The translations under genes and the position numbers were made by a program. Below, one piece after another: positions 7,379 through 16,767 of a stretch of 64,000 bases of DNA. This DNA comes from Limibacter armeniacum (GTDB lineage: Bacteria > Bacteroidota > Bacteroidia > Cytophagales > Flammeovirgaceae): assembly GCF_036880985.1 (NCBI RefSeq), contig NZ_JBAJNO010000009.1, positions 1,426,001 to 1,490,000 of the forward strand, read 5' to 3'. Within the stretch, counting starts at the first letter, position 1; every line of letters begins with the position of its first letter. Below the pieces are notes generated by a model that saw only the letters and a program-made list of their open reading frames with translations, was not told the DNA's origin and searched no databases.

Positions 7379-10009
7379 ATGGAATTAGCAAAGACTTACA
7401 ATCCTAAAGACGTAGAAAGCAAATGGTACCAACACTGGATGGACCATAATTTCTTTCACTCAGAACCAAATCCTGATAAGAAACCTTTTACGGTGGTGAT
7501 TCCACCTCCAAACGTAACAGGTGTGTTGCACATGGGGCATATGCTCAATAACACCATTCAGGATGTCCTTGTCCGCAAGGCAAGAATGGAAGGCTTTGAG
7601 GCTTGCTGGGTACCAGGTACAGACCACGCATCAATTGCGACAGAAGCAAAAGTGGTTAAGATGCTAAAGGAAGAGCAAGGGATTGATAAGAAAGATATTT
7701 CACGTGAGGAATTCCTGAAACATGCTTGGGAGTGGAAAGAGAAGTATGGTGGAATTATCTTGGAGCAACTGAAAAAACTTGGTGCTTCTTGTGATTGGGA
7801 TCGTACCCGTTTCACAATGGAGGATGAACTGAGTGCTTCAGTTATAAAAGTCTTTGTTGACCTTTACCGTAAAGGCTGGATTTATCGTGGTGTACGAATG
7901 GTAAACTGGGATCCAGCAGGTAAAACAGCACTTTCGGATGAAGAAGTAATCTATAAGGAAGTAGATTCTAAACTGTTTTATGTTCAGTATCCTATTGTAG
8001 GTAAAGAAGGCGAGTTTGTAACCATTGCTACAACACGTCCTGAAACAATTCCTGCTGATACTGCTATCTGTGTAAACCCTAACGACGACCGTTTCAAACA
8101 CCTGATTGGTCAAAAAGTCGTTGTTCCTACCACTAGTCGTGAAATTCCGATTATCGGGGATGACTATGTAGATATCGAATTTGGTACAGGCTGTCTGAAA
8201 GTGACACCTGCTCACGATTTGAATGACTACGAGTTAGGAATGAAGCACAACCTTGAAGTAATTGACATCATCGAAGAAGATGGTACAATCAATGATAAGG
8301 CTGGTGCAAAGTATGCAGGTAAAGATCGCTTTGCGGTAAGAAAAGAAATCGTAAAAGACCTTGAGGAAAGCGGTAACCTTGTTAAGGTTGAAGCACTTCA
8401 AAATAAAGTAGGAACATCTGAGCGTACAGGTGCTGTTATCGAACCTAAGCTTTCTGCACAGTGGTTCGTGAAGATGGAAGAGTTGGCGAAGCCTGCATTG
8501 GAAAATGTCATGAACGACAACATCCAATTGCACCCAGCTAAATACAAAAATACTTACCGTCACTGGATGGAGAACATCAAGGACTGGTGTATCTCTCGTC
8601 AATTGTGGTGGGGACAGCGTATTCCTGCATTCTACCTTCCAAATGGGGAAATTGTAGTAGCAGAAACTGCTGAAGAAGCTTTGAAACTTGCTCAGGAAAT
8701 TGACGCAACGATCACTGTTGATCAACTCAGACAAGAAGAAGATGTACTGGATACATGGTTCTCTTCATGGTTGTGGCCTATCTCGGTTTTTGATGGCTTG
8801 ACAAATCCTGAAAACGAGGACATCAACTACTACTATCCTACAGATGACCTTGTAACTGGTCCGGATATCCTGTTCTTCTGGGTTGCCCGTATGGTTATCG
8901 CAGGTTACGAGTGGAAAGGCGAACTACCGTTCAAGAATGTGTACCTGACAGGTATCGTTCGTGACGATCAAGGACGTAAAATGTCTAAGCAATTAGGAAA
9001 CTCTCCTGACCCGCTTAAACTGATCGAAAACTATAGTGCTGACGGAGTAAGAGTTGGTCTTTTGTTAAGTGCTGCAGCAGGTAATGACCTTCTGTTTGAT
9101 ACAAAACTTTGTGAACAGGGACGTAACTTCGCTAACAAAATCTGGAATGCGTTCCGCCTTGTAAAAGGATGGGAAGTAGATGAAAGCCTTGACGGAAGTG
9201 CAAACGAAGCTTCTATCGCATGGTTTGAAGCTAAGCTGAACAAGACGCTAGTAGAAATTCAGGATCACTTCAGCAAATACAGAATTTCTGATGCGCTGAT
9301 GGCGATCTATAAACTGGTATGGGATGACTTCTGTTCTTGGTACCTTGAGATGATCAAGCCAGCTTACCAGAAGCCAATCGACCGCCCTACACTTGATGCT
9401 ACCATCAACTTCTTTGAAAGATTGATGAAGCTTCTACATCCATTTATGCCATTTATCACTGAAGAAATTTGGCACTCAATTAAGGAGCGTGAAGCTGGTG
9501 ACTGTATCATTGTATCGGAATACCCTACTATTGGTCAGTCAGATGAGAAGATTCTTACTCAGGCAGAAACAGCTTTTGAAGTAGTTTCAAACGTTCGTAA
9601 TATCAGAAACAGTAAGCAGATCGCTCCAAAAGTTCCACTTCCGTTGTGTATCATGACTAAAAACAAGGAAGTATTTGAAGTGTTCTCTACAGTGATCAAC
9701 AAACTGGCTAACCTTGAGTCTCTGACTTATGTGGATCAGGAAGTTGATGGCGCTGTTCAGTTTGTGATTAAGGAAGACAAATTCTTTGTAAACCTTGAAG
9801 GACAACTGGATACAGAGGCAGAACTTGAAAAGCTTCAGAAAGAACTTGAGTATACAAAAGGGTTCTTGGCTTCTGTGGACAAAAAGCTTTCAAACGAACG
9901 ATTTGTAAGTGGTGCTCCAGAACAAGTGGTAGCGAAAGAGCAACAGAAAAAGGCAGATGCAGAGAGCAAGATTGCTTCTCTTGAAGCAGCTATTGCCAAC
10001 CTGAAATAA
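7379..10009 (+). CDS. valS: valyl-tRNA synthetase
   Basis: The 876-residue class I synthetase attaches valine to tRNA-Val in the cytoplasm. The [13 protein letters not shown] segment holds the HIGH-type motif, and [14 protein letters not shown] holds KMSKS (here KMSKQ). The CP1 editing domain ([17 protein letters not shown]) and the [14 protein letters not shown] motif are intact. The C-terminal part (from about residue 800) is the Val-specific coiled-coil arm ([14 protein letters not shown]...). Length is normal for Bacteroidota ValRS. A TAGATTTG box at 7297-7304 may be the -7 element of its promoter, but I see no clear TTG partner. It ends at a strong terminator. Confidence 0.98.
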   Translation: MELAKTYNPKDVESKWYQHWMDHNFFHSEPNPDKKPFTVVIPPPNVTGVLHMGHMLNNTIQDVLVRKARMEGFEACWVPGTDHASIATEAKVVKMLKEEQGIDKKDISREEFLKHAWEWKEKYGGIILEQLKKLGASCDWDRTRFTMEDELSASVIKVFVDLYRKGWIYRGVRMVNWDPAGKTALSDEEVIYKEVDSKLFYVQYPIVGKEGEFVTIATTRPETIPADTAICVNPNDDRFKHLIGQKVVVPTTSREIPIIGDDYVDIEFGTGCLKVTPAHDLNDYELGMKHNLEVIDIIEEDGTINDKAGAKYAGKDRFAVRKEIVKDLEESGNLVKVEALQNKVGTSERTGAVIEPKLSAQWFVKMEELAKPALENVMNDNIQLHPAKYKNTYRHWMENIKDWCISRQLWWGQRIPAFYLPNGEIVVAETAEEALKLAQEIDATITVDQLRQEEDVLDTWFSSWLWPISVFDGLTNPENEDINYYYPTDDLVTGPDILFFWVARMVIAGYEWKGELPFKNVYLTGIVRDDQGRKMSKQLGNSPDPLKLIENYSADGVRVGLLLSAAAGNDLLFDTKLCEQGRNFANKIWNAFRLVKGWEVDESLDGSANEASIAWFEAKLNKTLVEIQDHFSKYRISDALMAIYKLVWDDFCSWYLEMIKPAYQKPIDRPTLDATINFFERLMKLLHPFMPFITEEIWHSIKEREAGDCIIVSEYPTIGQSDEKILTQAETAFEVVSNVRNIRNSKQIAPKVPLPLCIMTKNKEVFEVFSTVINKLANLESLTYVDQEVDGAVQFVIKEDKFFVNLEGQLDTEAELEKLQKELEYTKGFLASVDKKLSNERFVSGAPEQVVAKEQQKKADAESKIASLEAAIANLK

Positions 10010-10023
10010 TATACCATCCAAGT

Positions 10024-10058
10024 CTCTCCGGCAATCAACTGCCGGAGAGTTCTTTTTG
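10024..10058 (+). terminator. rho-independent terminator after valS
   Basis: CTCTCCGGCA (10024-10033) pairs with TGCCGGAGAG (10040-10049), followed by TTCTTTTTG. Confidence 0.92.
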
Positions 10059-10076
10059 ATTTTACACTTGCATCAA

Positions 10077-10886
10077 ATGCATTACAAAACCATATATATT
10101 CTTCTTTTTTGTACCGCTACCCTTCTTTTTTCTTCCTGTCGTAAAGACGTGGCCAACCGTAAAAGAGTCAAAGCTGATAACTTTGCCGTTGATAACCTCG
10201 ACTACCATTACTTAAGCTCCAAAGCTAAAGTTAATGTACACATGAAAGGGCAGCAGCAGAAAGTTACAGCTGATATTAGAGTAGTAAAAGATAGTGCGCT
10301 ATGGATCTCGGTCCGTACAATGGGGATTGAAGGTTTAAGGGTATTAGCTGACAGGGACTCCCTAAGAGCAATCTCCAGATTATCTAAAGAGTACTATCAA
10401 CTCAGCTATGCAGACTTGTACTTGCTCACTGAGACTGATATAGATTACGCGCTACTTCAAGCAATGCTGATTGGTGAATTGCCTGAAGACTATAACATGA
10501 AAAATAAGGGCCTAATTGATGATGAGTTCTTTATTCTCAGACGATTTAGAGGTGATTACAAGATCAGGGCTTACATCAGCAGAACTCTACTCAAGCTCGA
10601 AAAGCTCTTTGTGGAAAAGAAAAAAGGCAAAGATGGTGTAAAAGTACTGTATAGCGATTTCAAGGAAATCACAGACAAAGACCCTATCCAAGTTTTTCCA
10701 TTCAAAACAAAAATTGAAATCGGAGAAGTGGATGACCTAAATATTTCGCTCAAGAAAATGGATGCAGATATTGACTTTATCCGTGTTGAAATTGAGAAAG
10801 ATCCTATGAGATTACCTTTCAAAATCACAGATAAATACGAAGTCATAACTGCCCAAGACCTTAGAGATAAATTAAAGGTTAAATAA
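10077..10886 (+). CDS. DUF4292 family lipoprotein
   Basis: From ATG 10077 the 269-residue product starts with a lipoprotein signal (MHYKTIYILLFCTATLLFSSC, lipobox LFSSC). The mature part has the features of DUF4292: LSSKAKVNVHMKGQQQKVTADIR, WISVRTMGIEGLRVLADRDSL and the YYQLSYADLYLL stretch. The fold is expected to be related to LolA/LolB-like lipid-binding beta structures, so it may handle outer-membrane lipoproteins or lipids, but this is inference. A TTG further upstream is not used because the signal peptide starts at 10077. Confidence 0.85.
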   Translation: MHYKTIYILLFCTATLLFSSCRKDVANRKRVKADNFAVDNLDYHYLSSKAKVNVHMKGQQQKVTADIRVVKDSALWISVRTMGIEGLRVLADRDSLRAISRLSKEYYQLSYADLYLLTETDIDYALLQAMLIGELPEDYNMKNKGLIDDEFFILRRFRGDYKIRAYISRTLLKLEKLFVEKKKGKDGVKVLYSDFKEITDKDPIQVFPFKTKIEIGEVDDLNISLKKMDADIDFIRVEIEKDPMRLPFKITDKYEVITAQDLRDKLKVK

Positions 10887-11293
10887 TAATTTTTCCCAAA
10901 GCTGAATATTCTTCAATGTTCAGCTTTTTTATTTTCATTTTTCCCACTTTAATACGCTAATATTTCAATATTCTCTTCAACTTTTCTCCAAATACTTGCA
11001 GCCATTCAACTGGAATTATAAATTCTTCAAAGAGAACTGTCTAAGGTTGTCTGACGTTGAAACAGTATGGTATCATTCCTGCTTATAAATAATTGAACTA
11101 GCTAACCAACCTTAGGCTGTCACAGCCATCTCCAATTGTTTACATCCTCACTTCTGATATCAAGGCAATAAGCCTCTTAATATATAGATCATCATTGTTT
11201 TGTTATAAAGCAGGGTACGACTTTCATATTCTGAGTGAATTGGTCACACCCAACAACTTATACTTTGTTATTTCAACAAAATACCCAACTCAC
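10887..11293. other. 407-bp intergenic region with a long-range inverted repeat
   Basis: After the terminator the region has no convincing frame. A 9-bp pair CTAAGGTTG (11041-11049) / CAACCTTAG (11107-11115) encloses 57 bases, and a small hairpin GGCTG-TCA-CAGCC follows it. This could be a folded leader of the lipoprotein gene at 11294, but evidence is thin. Confidence 0.4.
10898..10932 (+). terminator. rho-independent terminator
   Basis: AAAGCTGAA (10898-10906) pairs with TTCAGCTTT (10919-10927), followed by a T run. Confidence 0.8.
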
Positions 11294-11767
11294 ATGATCA
11301 AGAAGTATTGCTTAACAATTATCAGCTTATTTACTATATGGCTGCTTGTCTCTTGTGATGAGACATCTCTCGAACCTACAACCAAAAAGTTTTCAGCAAC
11401 AATCAACGGACAAGGCTTTGAAGCCAATGAGATTGTCGTGGTACAAAATGGATCAACCCTATCCATTTCGGCCAGCAGCGGAAACAAGGCGCTTCAGATT
11501 ATCCTGAACAATTATGACGGCTTAGGTGAATACTCCTTAGGAGGTAATGCCAACAATAATGAAGGAAAGTGGGAAGCAGGTCTTGGAAATGGCGGAACCT
11601 TTACCACTTTGAATACAAACCAGAATTCAGGGATGGTACATGTAACCTCCTCCACCGCAAGCAGCGTAAAGGGAAACTTTGACTTCAGTGCAATTAGTGG
11701 TAACAATACTGTAAACGTAACAGACGGAGTCTTTGACCTGCAAATTGAAAGTATGATTGAGAATTAA
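11294..11767 (+). CDS. small exported lipoprotein, DUF6252-like
   Basis: The 157-residue product from ATG 11294 has a lipoprotein signal (MIKKYCLTIISLFTIWLLVSC). The mature part begins KKFSATINGQGFEANE and is a repeated beta pattern rich in G, N, S and T, ending in GNFDFSAISGNNTVNVTDGVFDLQ, where the VKGNFDFSA...VTDGVFDL arrangement is typical of small Bacteroidota lipoproteins in the DUF6252 group. Function is unknown; a surface or periplasmic beta-sandwich is likely. It ends 22 bp before the CHAD gene and may be transcribed with it. Confidence 0.65.
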   Translation: MIKKYCLTIISLFTIWLLVSCDETSLEPTTKKFSATINGQGFEANEIVVVQNGSTLSISASSGNKALQIILNNYDGLGEYSLGGNANNNEGKWEAGLGNGGTFTTLNTNQNSGMVHVTSSTASSVKGNFDFSAISGNNTVNVTDGVFDLQIESMIEN

Positions 11768-11789
11768 GGGTTGGTGGCTTCACAATTTT

Positions 11790-12599
11790 ATGATTGAAAA
11801 AGGCATAAAGAAATACTATAAACAGCAACGACTGACCATTGAAAAGTATTCGGACAAAGTGAAAAATCAATTTGATGAAGAGGCTATTCATAAAACCAGA
11901 GTAGCAGTCAAAAAGATCAAAGCTTTATTTCAAATGACGGATACGATTACGTCTAAAGCATTTCATTCAAAAAAAGAATTCGCCTTTATCAAATCTCTAT
12001 TCAAGGCGGCTGGAGCTCTTCGTGACATTCAAGTACAACTTGCATTACTTGTTTACTACGAAAGAAAAGAAAACATTCTTTACCCCGAGCTTCGTCAATA
12101 CTTTAAGTCAAAAATAGCGGATGCCCGTGCCCCTCTTTCAAAAGCCATGAATGGTTTTGAAACAAAAGAACTTTATGCAAAGGAGGTTACTTTAAAAACA
12201 GTTTTAGGCAAGTTTCCTGAAGAAGAGATCATCGCCCGAATGAATGGATTAGCTACCGAAAAACTCAGGAGTGTAGAGATGCTTTACAAATCAGACGAAG
12301 ATAAGGATATTCACCAAGCACGTAGCCTGATTAAGCAATGCCTCTACATCTATACAGTTTACAACAAGTACGCAATCAATAGTAAGTATGCTCCTGTATC
12401 TCTTAAAAAGTTGGATTGCCTTTCTGAGATGCTAGGTAAGTGGCATGACAAAGTTGTCATGATTAACCTGATTGACGAGTACTTTGCAAGCGATGATGCT
12501 CGATTGATCAACTATAAAAAGTACTTGGACTTACAAGAGCTGATAGCCCAAGAAAACAAATACTGTCTCAACAAAATAAAGAACCGAATTTCAGAATAA
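11790..12599 (+). CDS. CHAD domain-containing protein
   Basis: The 269-residue product starts at ATG 11790, where the family begins; an in-frame upstream GTG or TTG only adds a short tail. The repeated helical pattern with conserved basic residues is that of CHAD domains: IHKTRVAVKKIKALFQM (HxxRVxxKKLR motif), FKAAGALRDIQVQLA (LRDxDV motif), IHQARSLIKQC and LGKWHDKVVM (LGxxxD motif). CHAD domains bind inorganic polyphosphate and associate with polyP granules. No CYTH domain or ppk gene is adjacent. It shares a terminator region with the convergent msrBA gene. Confidence 0.92.
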   Translation: MIEKGIKKYYKQQRLTIEKYSDKVKNQFDEEAIHKTRVAVKKIKALFQMTDTITSKAFHSKKEFAFIKSLFKAAGALRDIQVQLALLVYYERKENILYPELRQYFKSKIADARAPLSKAMNGFETKELYAKEVTLKTVLGKFPEEEIIARMNGLATEKLRSVEMLYKSDEDKDIHQARSLIKQCLYIYTVYNKYAINSKYAPVSLKKLDCLSEMLGKWHDKVVMINLIDEYFASDDARLINYKKYLDLQELIAQENKYCLNKIKNRISE

Positions 12600-12621
12600 T
12601 TCCTCCACTGTTCTGCTCTAC

Positions 12622-12657
12622 AAAAAGCGCTTCACCTAAATGATGAAGCGCTTTTTT
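12622..12657. terminator. bidirectional rho-independent terminator
   Basis: AAAAAGCGCTTCA (12622-12634) pairs with TGAAGCGCTTTTT (12644-12656). It lies between the CHAD gene and the convergent msrBA gene and has T runs on both strands. Confidence 0.9.
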
Positions 12658-12674
12658 TGTTGCCTGAAAATGCC

Positions 12675-13616
12675 TTAAAAACGTTTTGTGTATTTATGGC
12701 AAGTTGGTGTACCGGATGTTCTGAAATAATAGTCCTGATGCTTTTCATCAGCCTTATAAAATACTCCAGCCTCCTTCACCTCCGTTACGACGCCATACCC
12801 TTTTTGCTTCAACTCCTCTATCAGGTTTTCTGCTACTTCCTTTTGGGTATGATCTGTATAGAATACAACTGAACGGTACTGAGGACCAATATCAGTTCCT
12901 TGCCCATTGGCTTGCGTTGGATCATGTATTTCAAAGAATATTTTTGCCAAGGTTTCATAATCAACCTTACTTGGATCATAAATTACCTCAACAGCTTCTA
13001 CGTGTCCGGATTTCCCTGCGTGTACTTCCTCACTGGTAGGGTTTTCAACTGTACCACCAGTAAACCCAACGGTAGTGGCTAGCACTCCCGGCAACTGAGA
13101 AAGGTAATACTCCGTTCCCCAAAAACATCCCGATGCAAATATAGCTTTAGCCTCTTGTACCTTAGCTGGAATAAAGCCCATTGACACTGAATTAACACAA
13201 TGTCTGGTATTCTTATTTGTAAAGCCTTCTCCAAAGAACACATGCCCGAGGTGTCCTCCACAATTGGCACACAGGATTTCAGTCCTCATTCCATCTGCAT
13301 CCGTTTTTTTGGTGATTGCCCCCAGAATCTCATCATCAAAACTAGGCCAGCCACAATGTGACTTGAACTTATCCTCCGAACTATACAAGGGAGCATTACA
13401 CTGCCTGCAAACATAAGTACCGTTTTCATAATGGTTATTGAACTTACCTGTATTTGGTCGTTCAGTTCCTTTTTGCTGAATCACCCATTCCTCAAAAGGA
13501 GTCAGTTTGTTGTATTCCATAATTTTAGCCTCCGTCTTACTGTTTGTTGTCTGTGCATGTCCTGCTATAAAAAATAGCAGCAAGCAAAAGAGTCCGGTTA
13601 CCCGTTTCATGTTCAT
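12675..13616 (-). CDS. msrBA: exported MsrB-MsrA fusion methionine sulfoxide reductase
   Basis: The 313-residue product starts with a signal peptide ending near AGHAQ, so it acts outside the cytoplasm. The MsrB domain comes first (about 35-150): Zn motifs CRQC and CANCGGH, and the catalytic Cys in RHCVNSVSMGF. The MsrA domain follows (about 155-310) with the active GCFWGTE motif. This order is the reverse of the more common MsrA-MsrB fusion. Together the halves reduce both R- and S-epimers of methionine sulfoxide. There are two possible Met starts (13616 or 13610) of equal merit. It is a single-gene unit. Confidence 0.95.
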   Translation of the reverse strand: MNMKRVTGLFCLLLFFIAGHAQTTNSKTEAKIMEYNKLTPFEEWVIQQKGTERPNTGKFNNHYENGTYVCRQCNAPLYSSEDKFKSHCGWPSFDDEILGAITKKTDADGMRTEILCANCGGHLGHVFFGEGFTNKNTRHCVNSVSMGFIPAKVQEAKAIFASGCFWGTEYYLSQLPGVLATTVGFTGGTVENPTSEEVHAGKSGHVEAVEVIYDPSKVDYETLAKIFFEIHDPTQANGQGTDIGPQYRSVVFYTDHTQKEVAENLIEELKQKGYGVVTEVKEAGVFYKADEKHQDYYFRTSGTPTCHKYTKRF

Positions 13617-13696
13617 TTGATGTTTAGTGTTACAACTTGTGAACCTAAGGCAATGTTCTATAGCTTTCCATATTTGTTGTTCTCCCCAGCCAAAAA

Positions 13697-14359
13697 CTAT
13701 TGGTCAGTCATGGAGTTCAGCAAGTTAAATGTCTGGTTTACATCTTTCTTATAAAGAATCAGTGTAAACTCATTCGTAGTGGAGACCATTTCCACAATAT
13801 TGATGGACTCCCAAGCTATTTTTTTCAGCACATAGTAGTACACACCGGGTACATCTATATTGTCAGATGGAAGACGCATCGTGATCGAAGCAAGGCTTTC
13901 AAGCTTATTCAGTAAAGCTTCTCCTGAGAAAATTCGTTCAACTTCAGGTGCCATTCCTCGGCTGGTCACGATATTGGTTTCATAGACACCTTTCGAAGAA
14001 GCATGGAAAATATCTTTTTTTCCCTCGATTTCTCTCAGTAACTGTTGCTGTTTCTGAATCAGTGTCTGGGAGTTTTTATAGGTAAAGTCAATCAAGTCTG
14101 AACGGACAATAATTTCCCCCATATTTTTGAGGTAGCTGATCAGTTCATCCTCAATATTGAGCTTTGACAGCTTCGGTTTCAGTCTTTGAATTGCCATCAC
14201 AATGGCTCCTGTCTGAACTTCCTTATAGAGTTTTTGCTCCACCTCTTCCTTGATATGTCGAGCCAAGCCTGTATAGTTGATAATGCCATCAACAATGGCT
14301 TCTTCAAGAAATGGAGATGTTCTTACTATTTCCTCTACAGCTTCTGCTATCGTAATCAT
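13697..14359 (-). CDS. ACT-domain-like protein of unknown function
   Basis: The 220-residue protein is not one I can name. The last ~70 residues (VYYYVLKKIAWESINIVEMVSTTNEFTLIL) match the pattern of an ACT domain as in aspartate kinase, where 'gv...iLk.la..gInI..ist.' is a typical signature. The N-terminal 100 residues look helical (AIVDGIINYTGLARHIKEEVEQKL) with a possible winged-helix start; a similar two-part protein is common in Bacteroidota and is often mis-annotated as aspartate kinase. No kinase motif is present. It lies divergently from dapA with 220 bp between, so a regulatory link to lysine or Asp-family biosynthesis is an attractive but unproven guess. Confidence 0.6.
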   Translation of the reverse strand: MITIAEAVEEIVRTSPFLEEAIVDGIINYTGLARHIKEEVEQKLYKEVQTGAIVMAIQRLKPKLSKLNIEDELISYLKNMGEIIVRSDLIDFTYKNSQTLIQKQQQLLREIEGKKDIFHASSKGVYETNIVTSRGMAPEVERIFSGEALLNKLESLASITMRLPSDNIDVPGVYYYVLKKIAWESINIVEMVSTTNEFTLILYKKDVNQTFNLLNSMTDQ

Positions 14360-14464
14360 ATTGCATCTTTTTAGTTGTCTTTACCCCTACTGATTTCGCA
14401 CAAATATCACCAATAGTTTTAAATACAACAAATCGTTTTATTAATGTTTTCTTTGTATGAATAG

Positions 14465-14496
14465 TTGCTGAAGAGAGTTATTAAAAGGTATGTTTG
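14465..14496 (+). promoter_or_regulatory. candidate Bacteroidota promoter for dapA
   Basis: TTG (14465-14467) and TATGTTTG (14489-14496) are separated by 21 bp, close to the sigma-ABfr consensus TTG-N19-TAnnTTTG. The start would fall about 75 bp before the dapA ATG. Confidence 0.45.
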
Positions 14497-14580
14497 TAAT
14501 GTAATCACTGAAAAGGATTCTATTTAATTCTAAAAACAGTACAAAATACCTAATCGGACTTTACCAAAAACTGGTTAATC

Positions 14581-15504
14581 ATGGAACAATTCATAGGAAC
14601 AGCAGCAGCAATCGTAACACCATTTGATGAACAAGGAGCAATTGACTTTAATGCATTAGGCAAACTGCTTAAGCACACTGACTCTTTGGACTATTGGGTT
14701 ATCTGCGGCACTACTGCCGAAAGTGCTACACTTTCTAGCGAAGAAAAAGCTGAAATCCTTGAATTTGCCAAGACTAACAACCCTACTGACAAACCGATCA
14801 TGTTTGGACTTGGAAGTAACAACACACTCGAAGTTGTTCGCCAACTACAGGAAACAGACCTGAGTGGTGTAGATGCAATCCTATCTGTTTGTCCGTACTA
14901 TGTAAAGCCAACTCAACAAGGTATTATCGCTCATTACCAAGCTGTAGCAGATGCTTCACCAGTTCCTGTATTGCTGTACAATGTTCCAGGCAGAACAGGT
15001 GTCAACATGGATGCTGAAACAGTAATTGAATTATCTAACCACCCAAACATCTTTGGAATCAAAGATGCATCTGGTGACTTGGTTCAAGGTATGAGAATTG
15101 CGAATGGTACTGCTGATGACTTCCTACTGATCTCAGGTGAAGATACCCTGACTGTTCCTCTAATTTCTGTTGGTGCAAAAGGTGTGATTTCTGTAATTGC
15201 CAATATCCTGCCTCACGAATACCGTGGCGTAGTGAATTCTGCACTGGAAGGTGACTTCAAAGCTGCCTCTAAAGAAATGAACAGATTGGTTGACTTCAAT
15301 GAGTCTCTATTTGAGGAAGGAAATCCTACAGGTGTTAAAACTGCATTGGAAATTGCAGGTATCTGTCAGCACCACGTAAGACTCCCATTAGTGAATGGTT
15401 CTGAGGAACTTAAAAGCAAAATGCAAGAAATGATAGCTAACATTAAACTGTCGGCTCGTAAAGAAGTATTCTTCTCAAAATTTGATGCTAAAGCTGCAAT
15501 CTAA
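14581..15504 (+). CDS. dapA: 4-hydroxy-tetrahydrodipicolinate synthase
   Basis: The 307-residue protein condenses pyruvate with aspartate semialdehyde, the first step of lysine/diaminopimelate biosynthesis. Visible motifs are CGTTAESATLS (usual GTTGES; the middle Gly is Ala), VLLYNVPGRTGVNM with the conserved Tyr, FGIKDASGDL with the Schiff-base Lys, and LISGEDTLTVPLISVGAKGVIS. Length is normal (292-310). The C-terminus has a short extra helix ending in DAKAAI. It is a single-gene unit ending in a perfect terminator, divergent from the ACT-like gene. Confidence 0.97.
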   Translation: MEQFIGTAAAIVTPFDEQGAIDFNALGKLLKHTDSLDYWVICGTTAESATLSSEEKAEILEFAKTNNPTDKPIMFGLGSNNTLEVVRQLQETDLSGVDAILSVCPYYVKPTQQGIIAHYQAVADASPVPVLLYNVPGRTGVNMDAETVIELSNHPNIFGIKDASGDLVQGMRIANGTADDFLLISGEDTLTVPLISVGAKGVISVIANILPHEYRGVVNSALEGDFKAASKEMNRLVDFNESLFEEGNPTGVKTALEIAGICQHHVRLPLVNGSEELKSKMQEMIANIKLSARKEVFFSKFDAKAAI

Positions 15505-15540
15505 GCAAAGGAAGCCTTTGTAATTTTTATATAAAGAAAT

Positions 15541-15575
15541 CCCCAATAGGTTCGTTAAACCTATTGGGGATTTTT
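15541..15575. terminator. rho-independent terminator after dapA
   Basis: The stem CCCCAATAGG (15541-15550) / CCTATTGGGG (15560-15569) is followed by ATTTTTC on the plus strand; the minus side also has a short T-rich stretch, so it may also stop the glycosyltransferase transcript. Confidence 0.9.
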
Positions 15576-15590
15576 CATCTATGCCGAATA

Positions 15591-16694
15591 TCAACCAAAG
15601 ATATTCAGAAAACACTCACATTCTTTTTCGATGGTATAAGATGCTCTGATCAACTTTTTCAGTCTATCACCCATTTCTTGCAAGTTCTCGGTAGGTGTAT
15701 TCAGAAATGCCTCCAATGTATGCGTACAACCATCCAAACTACCTGGAGCAAACAGAAAACCGTTTTCTCCATCATCAATCAGGTCTTTCATCCCATCTAC
15801 TCTTGAACCTATGATCGGAACACCTAATGCACCAGCCTCCAAAAGTACATTTGGCATTCCATCGTAAAAGGATGGTATCGCCACAGCATCACATGCTGGA
15901 TAAATGTCCAAGAGTTTCTCACGCTCCATATATGGAAAAAGCTCATACTCGACCCCATATTTCTCCAGCTTTTTCTCACTTTTTTCCGTTAAGTCTCCTG
16001 CTATCAACAGACGTACCTGATCATGTACATGACTTTCACAAATTGCTTTTATAAAAAAAGAGACACCTTTTCGAGCCTTGAATTTACCAAAAATACCGAT
16101 GGTTCTTTTGTCACTTTGCGCTCTAATAGCTTTTGCCCGAATCCGGTTTTCATCCGTCAAATCCCAACCCTTTAGGTCTATTCCACTAGGCGTATATGCC
16201 ACTGTCACATCCTTGTAGAGTTTAGCAATCTTATAGGCTTTCTCCTTACTTACAGCACATACAGTTCGAGAACGATGAAAAGCATGGTCCAGCACCTTCC
16301 GCTTATCAGAAGAGAACACATACATCTCAAATTCAAGTCCCCTGATCATGGTAATCAACGGAATGTCCATCCAATCAGCAAATACAGGACCTGCCAACAT
16401 TGGTCTCAATCCTCCAAAAGCTACCAAGTGACTGAATTTTTCATGTCTCATTCTGTTCTCAAGGACTTTCCAAGCAACATTCAAAGAATGTGCTTCATCC
16501 TTATCTACAGGACAAGCCATGTAAGTACCGTTATGTTGCTGTTCAATCTCAAAAGGGGGATGATCATTCGTGAAGTGGACAACATGAATACAGATATCAC
16601 ATTGCCTTAGTTGGGTTACTATCCGTTCACAGGAAAGAGCCATTCCTCCCTGATCAGGTAGATAATCATCAGTCAGCCAAATTATGCACGACAT
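15591..16694 (-). CDS. glycosyltransferase family 4 protein
   Basis: The 367-residue protein has two Rossmann halves. The N-terminal half contains ITMIRGLEFEMYVFS and SKEKAYKIAKLY; the C-terminal half carries the GT4 signatures TIGIFGKFKARKGV, RLLIAGD, FPYMEREKLLDIYPACDAVAIPSFYDGMPNVLLEAGALGVPII, with the conserved ExxA Glu in LLEAGA. It transfers a sugar from a nucleotide donor; the acceptor cannot be told. It is followed (minus-strand order) by nothing close, with dapA's terminator beyond it, and its upstream neighbour is the acidic repeat gene. Confidence 0.88.
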   Translation of the reverse strand: MSCIIWLTDDYLPDQGGMALSCERIVTQLRQCDICIHVVHFTNDHPPFEIEQQHNGTYMACPVDKDEAHSLNVAWKVLENRMRHEKFSHLVAFGGLRPMLAGPVFADWMDIPLITMIRGLEFEMYVFSSDKRKVLDHAFHRSRTVCAVSKEKAYKIAKLYKDVTVAYTPSGIDLKGWDLTDENRIRAKAIRAQSDKRTIGIFGKFKARKGVSFFIKAICESHVHDQVRLLIAGDLTEKSEKKLEKYGVEYELFPYMEREKLLDIYPACDAVAIPSFYDGMPNVLLEAGALGVPIIGSRVDGMKDLIDDGENGFLFAPGSLDGCTHTLEAFLNTPTENLQEMGDRLKKLIRASYTIEKECECFLNIFG

Positions 16695-16721
16695 GAGAAA
16701 GTAGTTATTTATGTGTGTATG

Positions 16722-16755
16722 GAAAATAAAAGGCTCTCCTTATACAGAGAGCCTT
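16722..16755 (-). terminator. rho-independent terminator for the acidic repeat gene
   Basis: AAGGCTCTC (16730-16738) pairs with GAGAGCCTT (16747-16755). On the minus strand it is followed by TTTTATTTT. Confidence 0.8.
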
Positions 16756-16767
16756 AAGCTATTTTGC

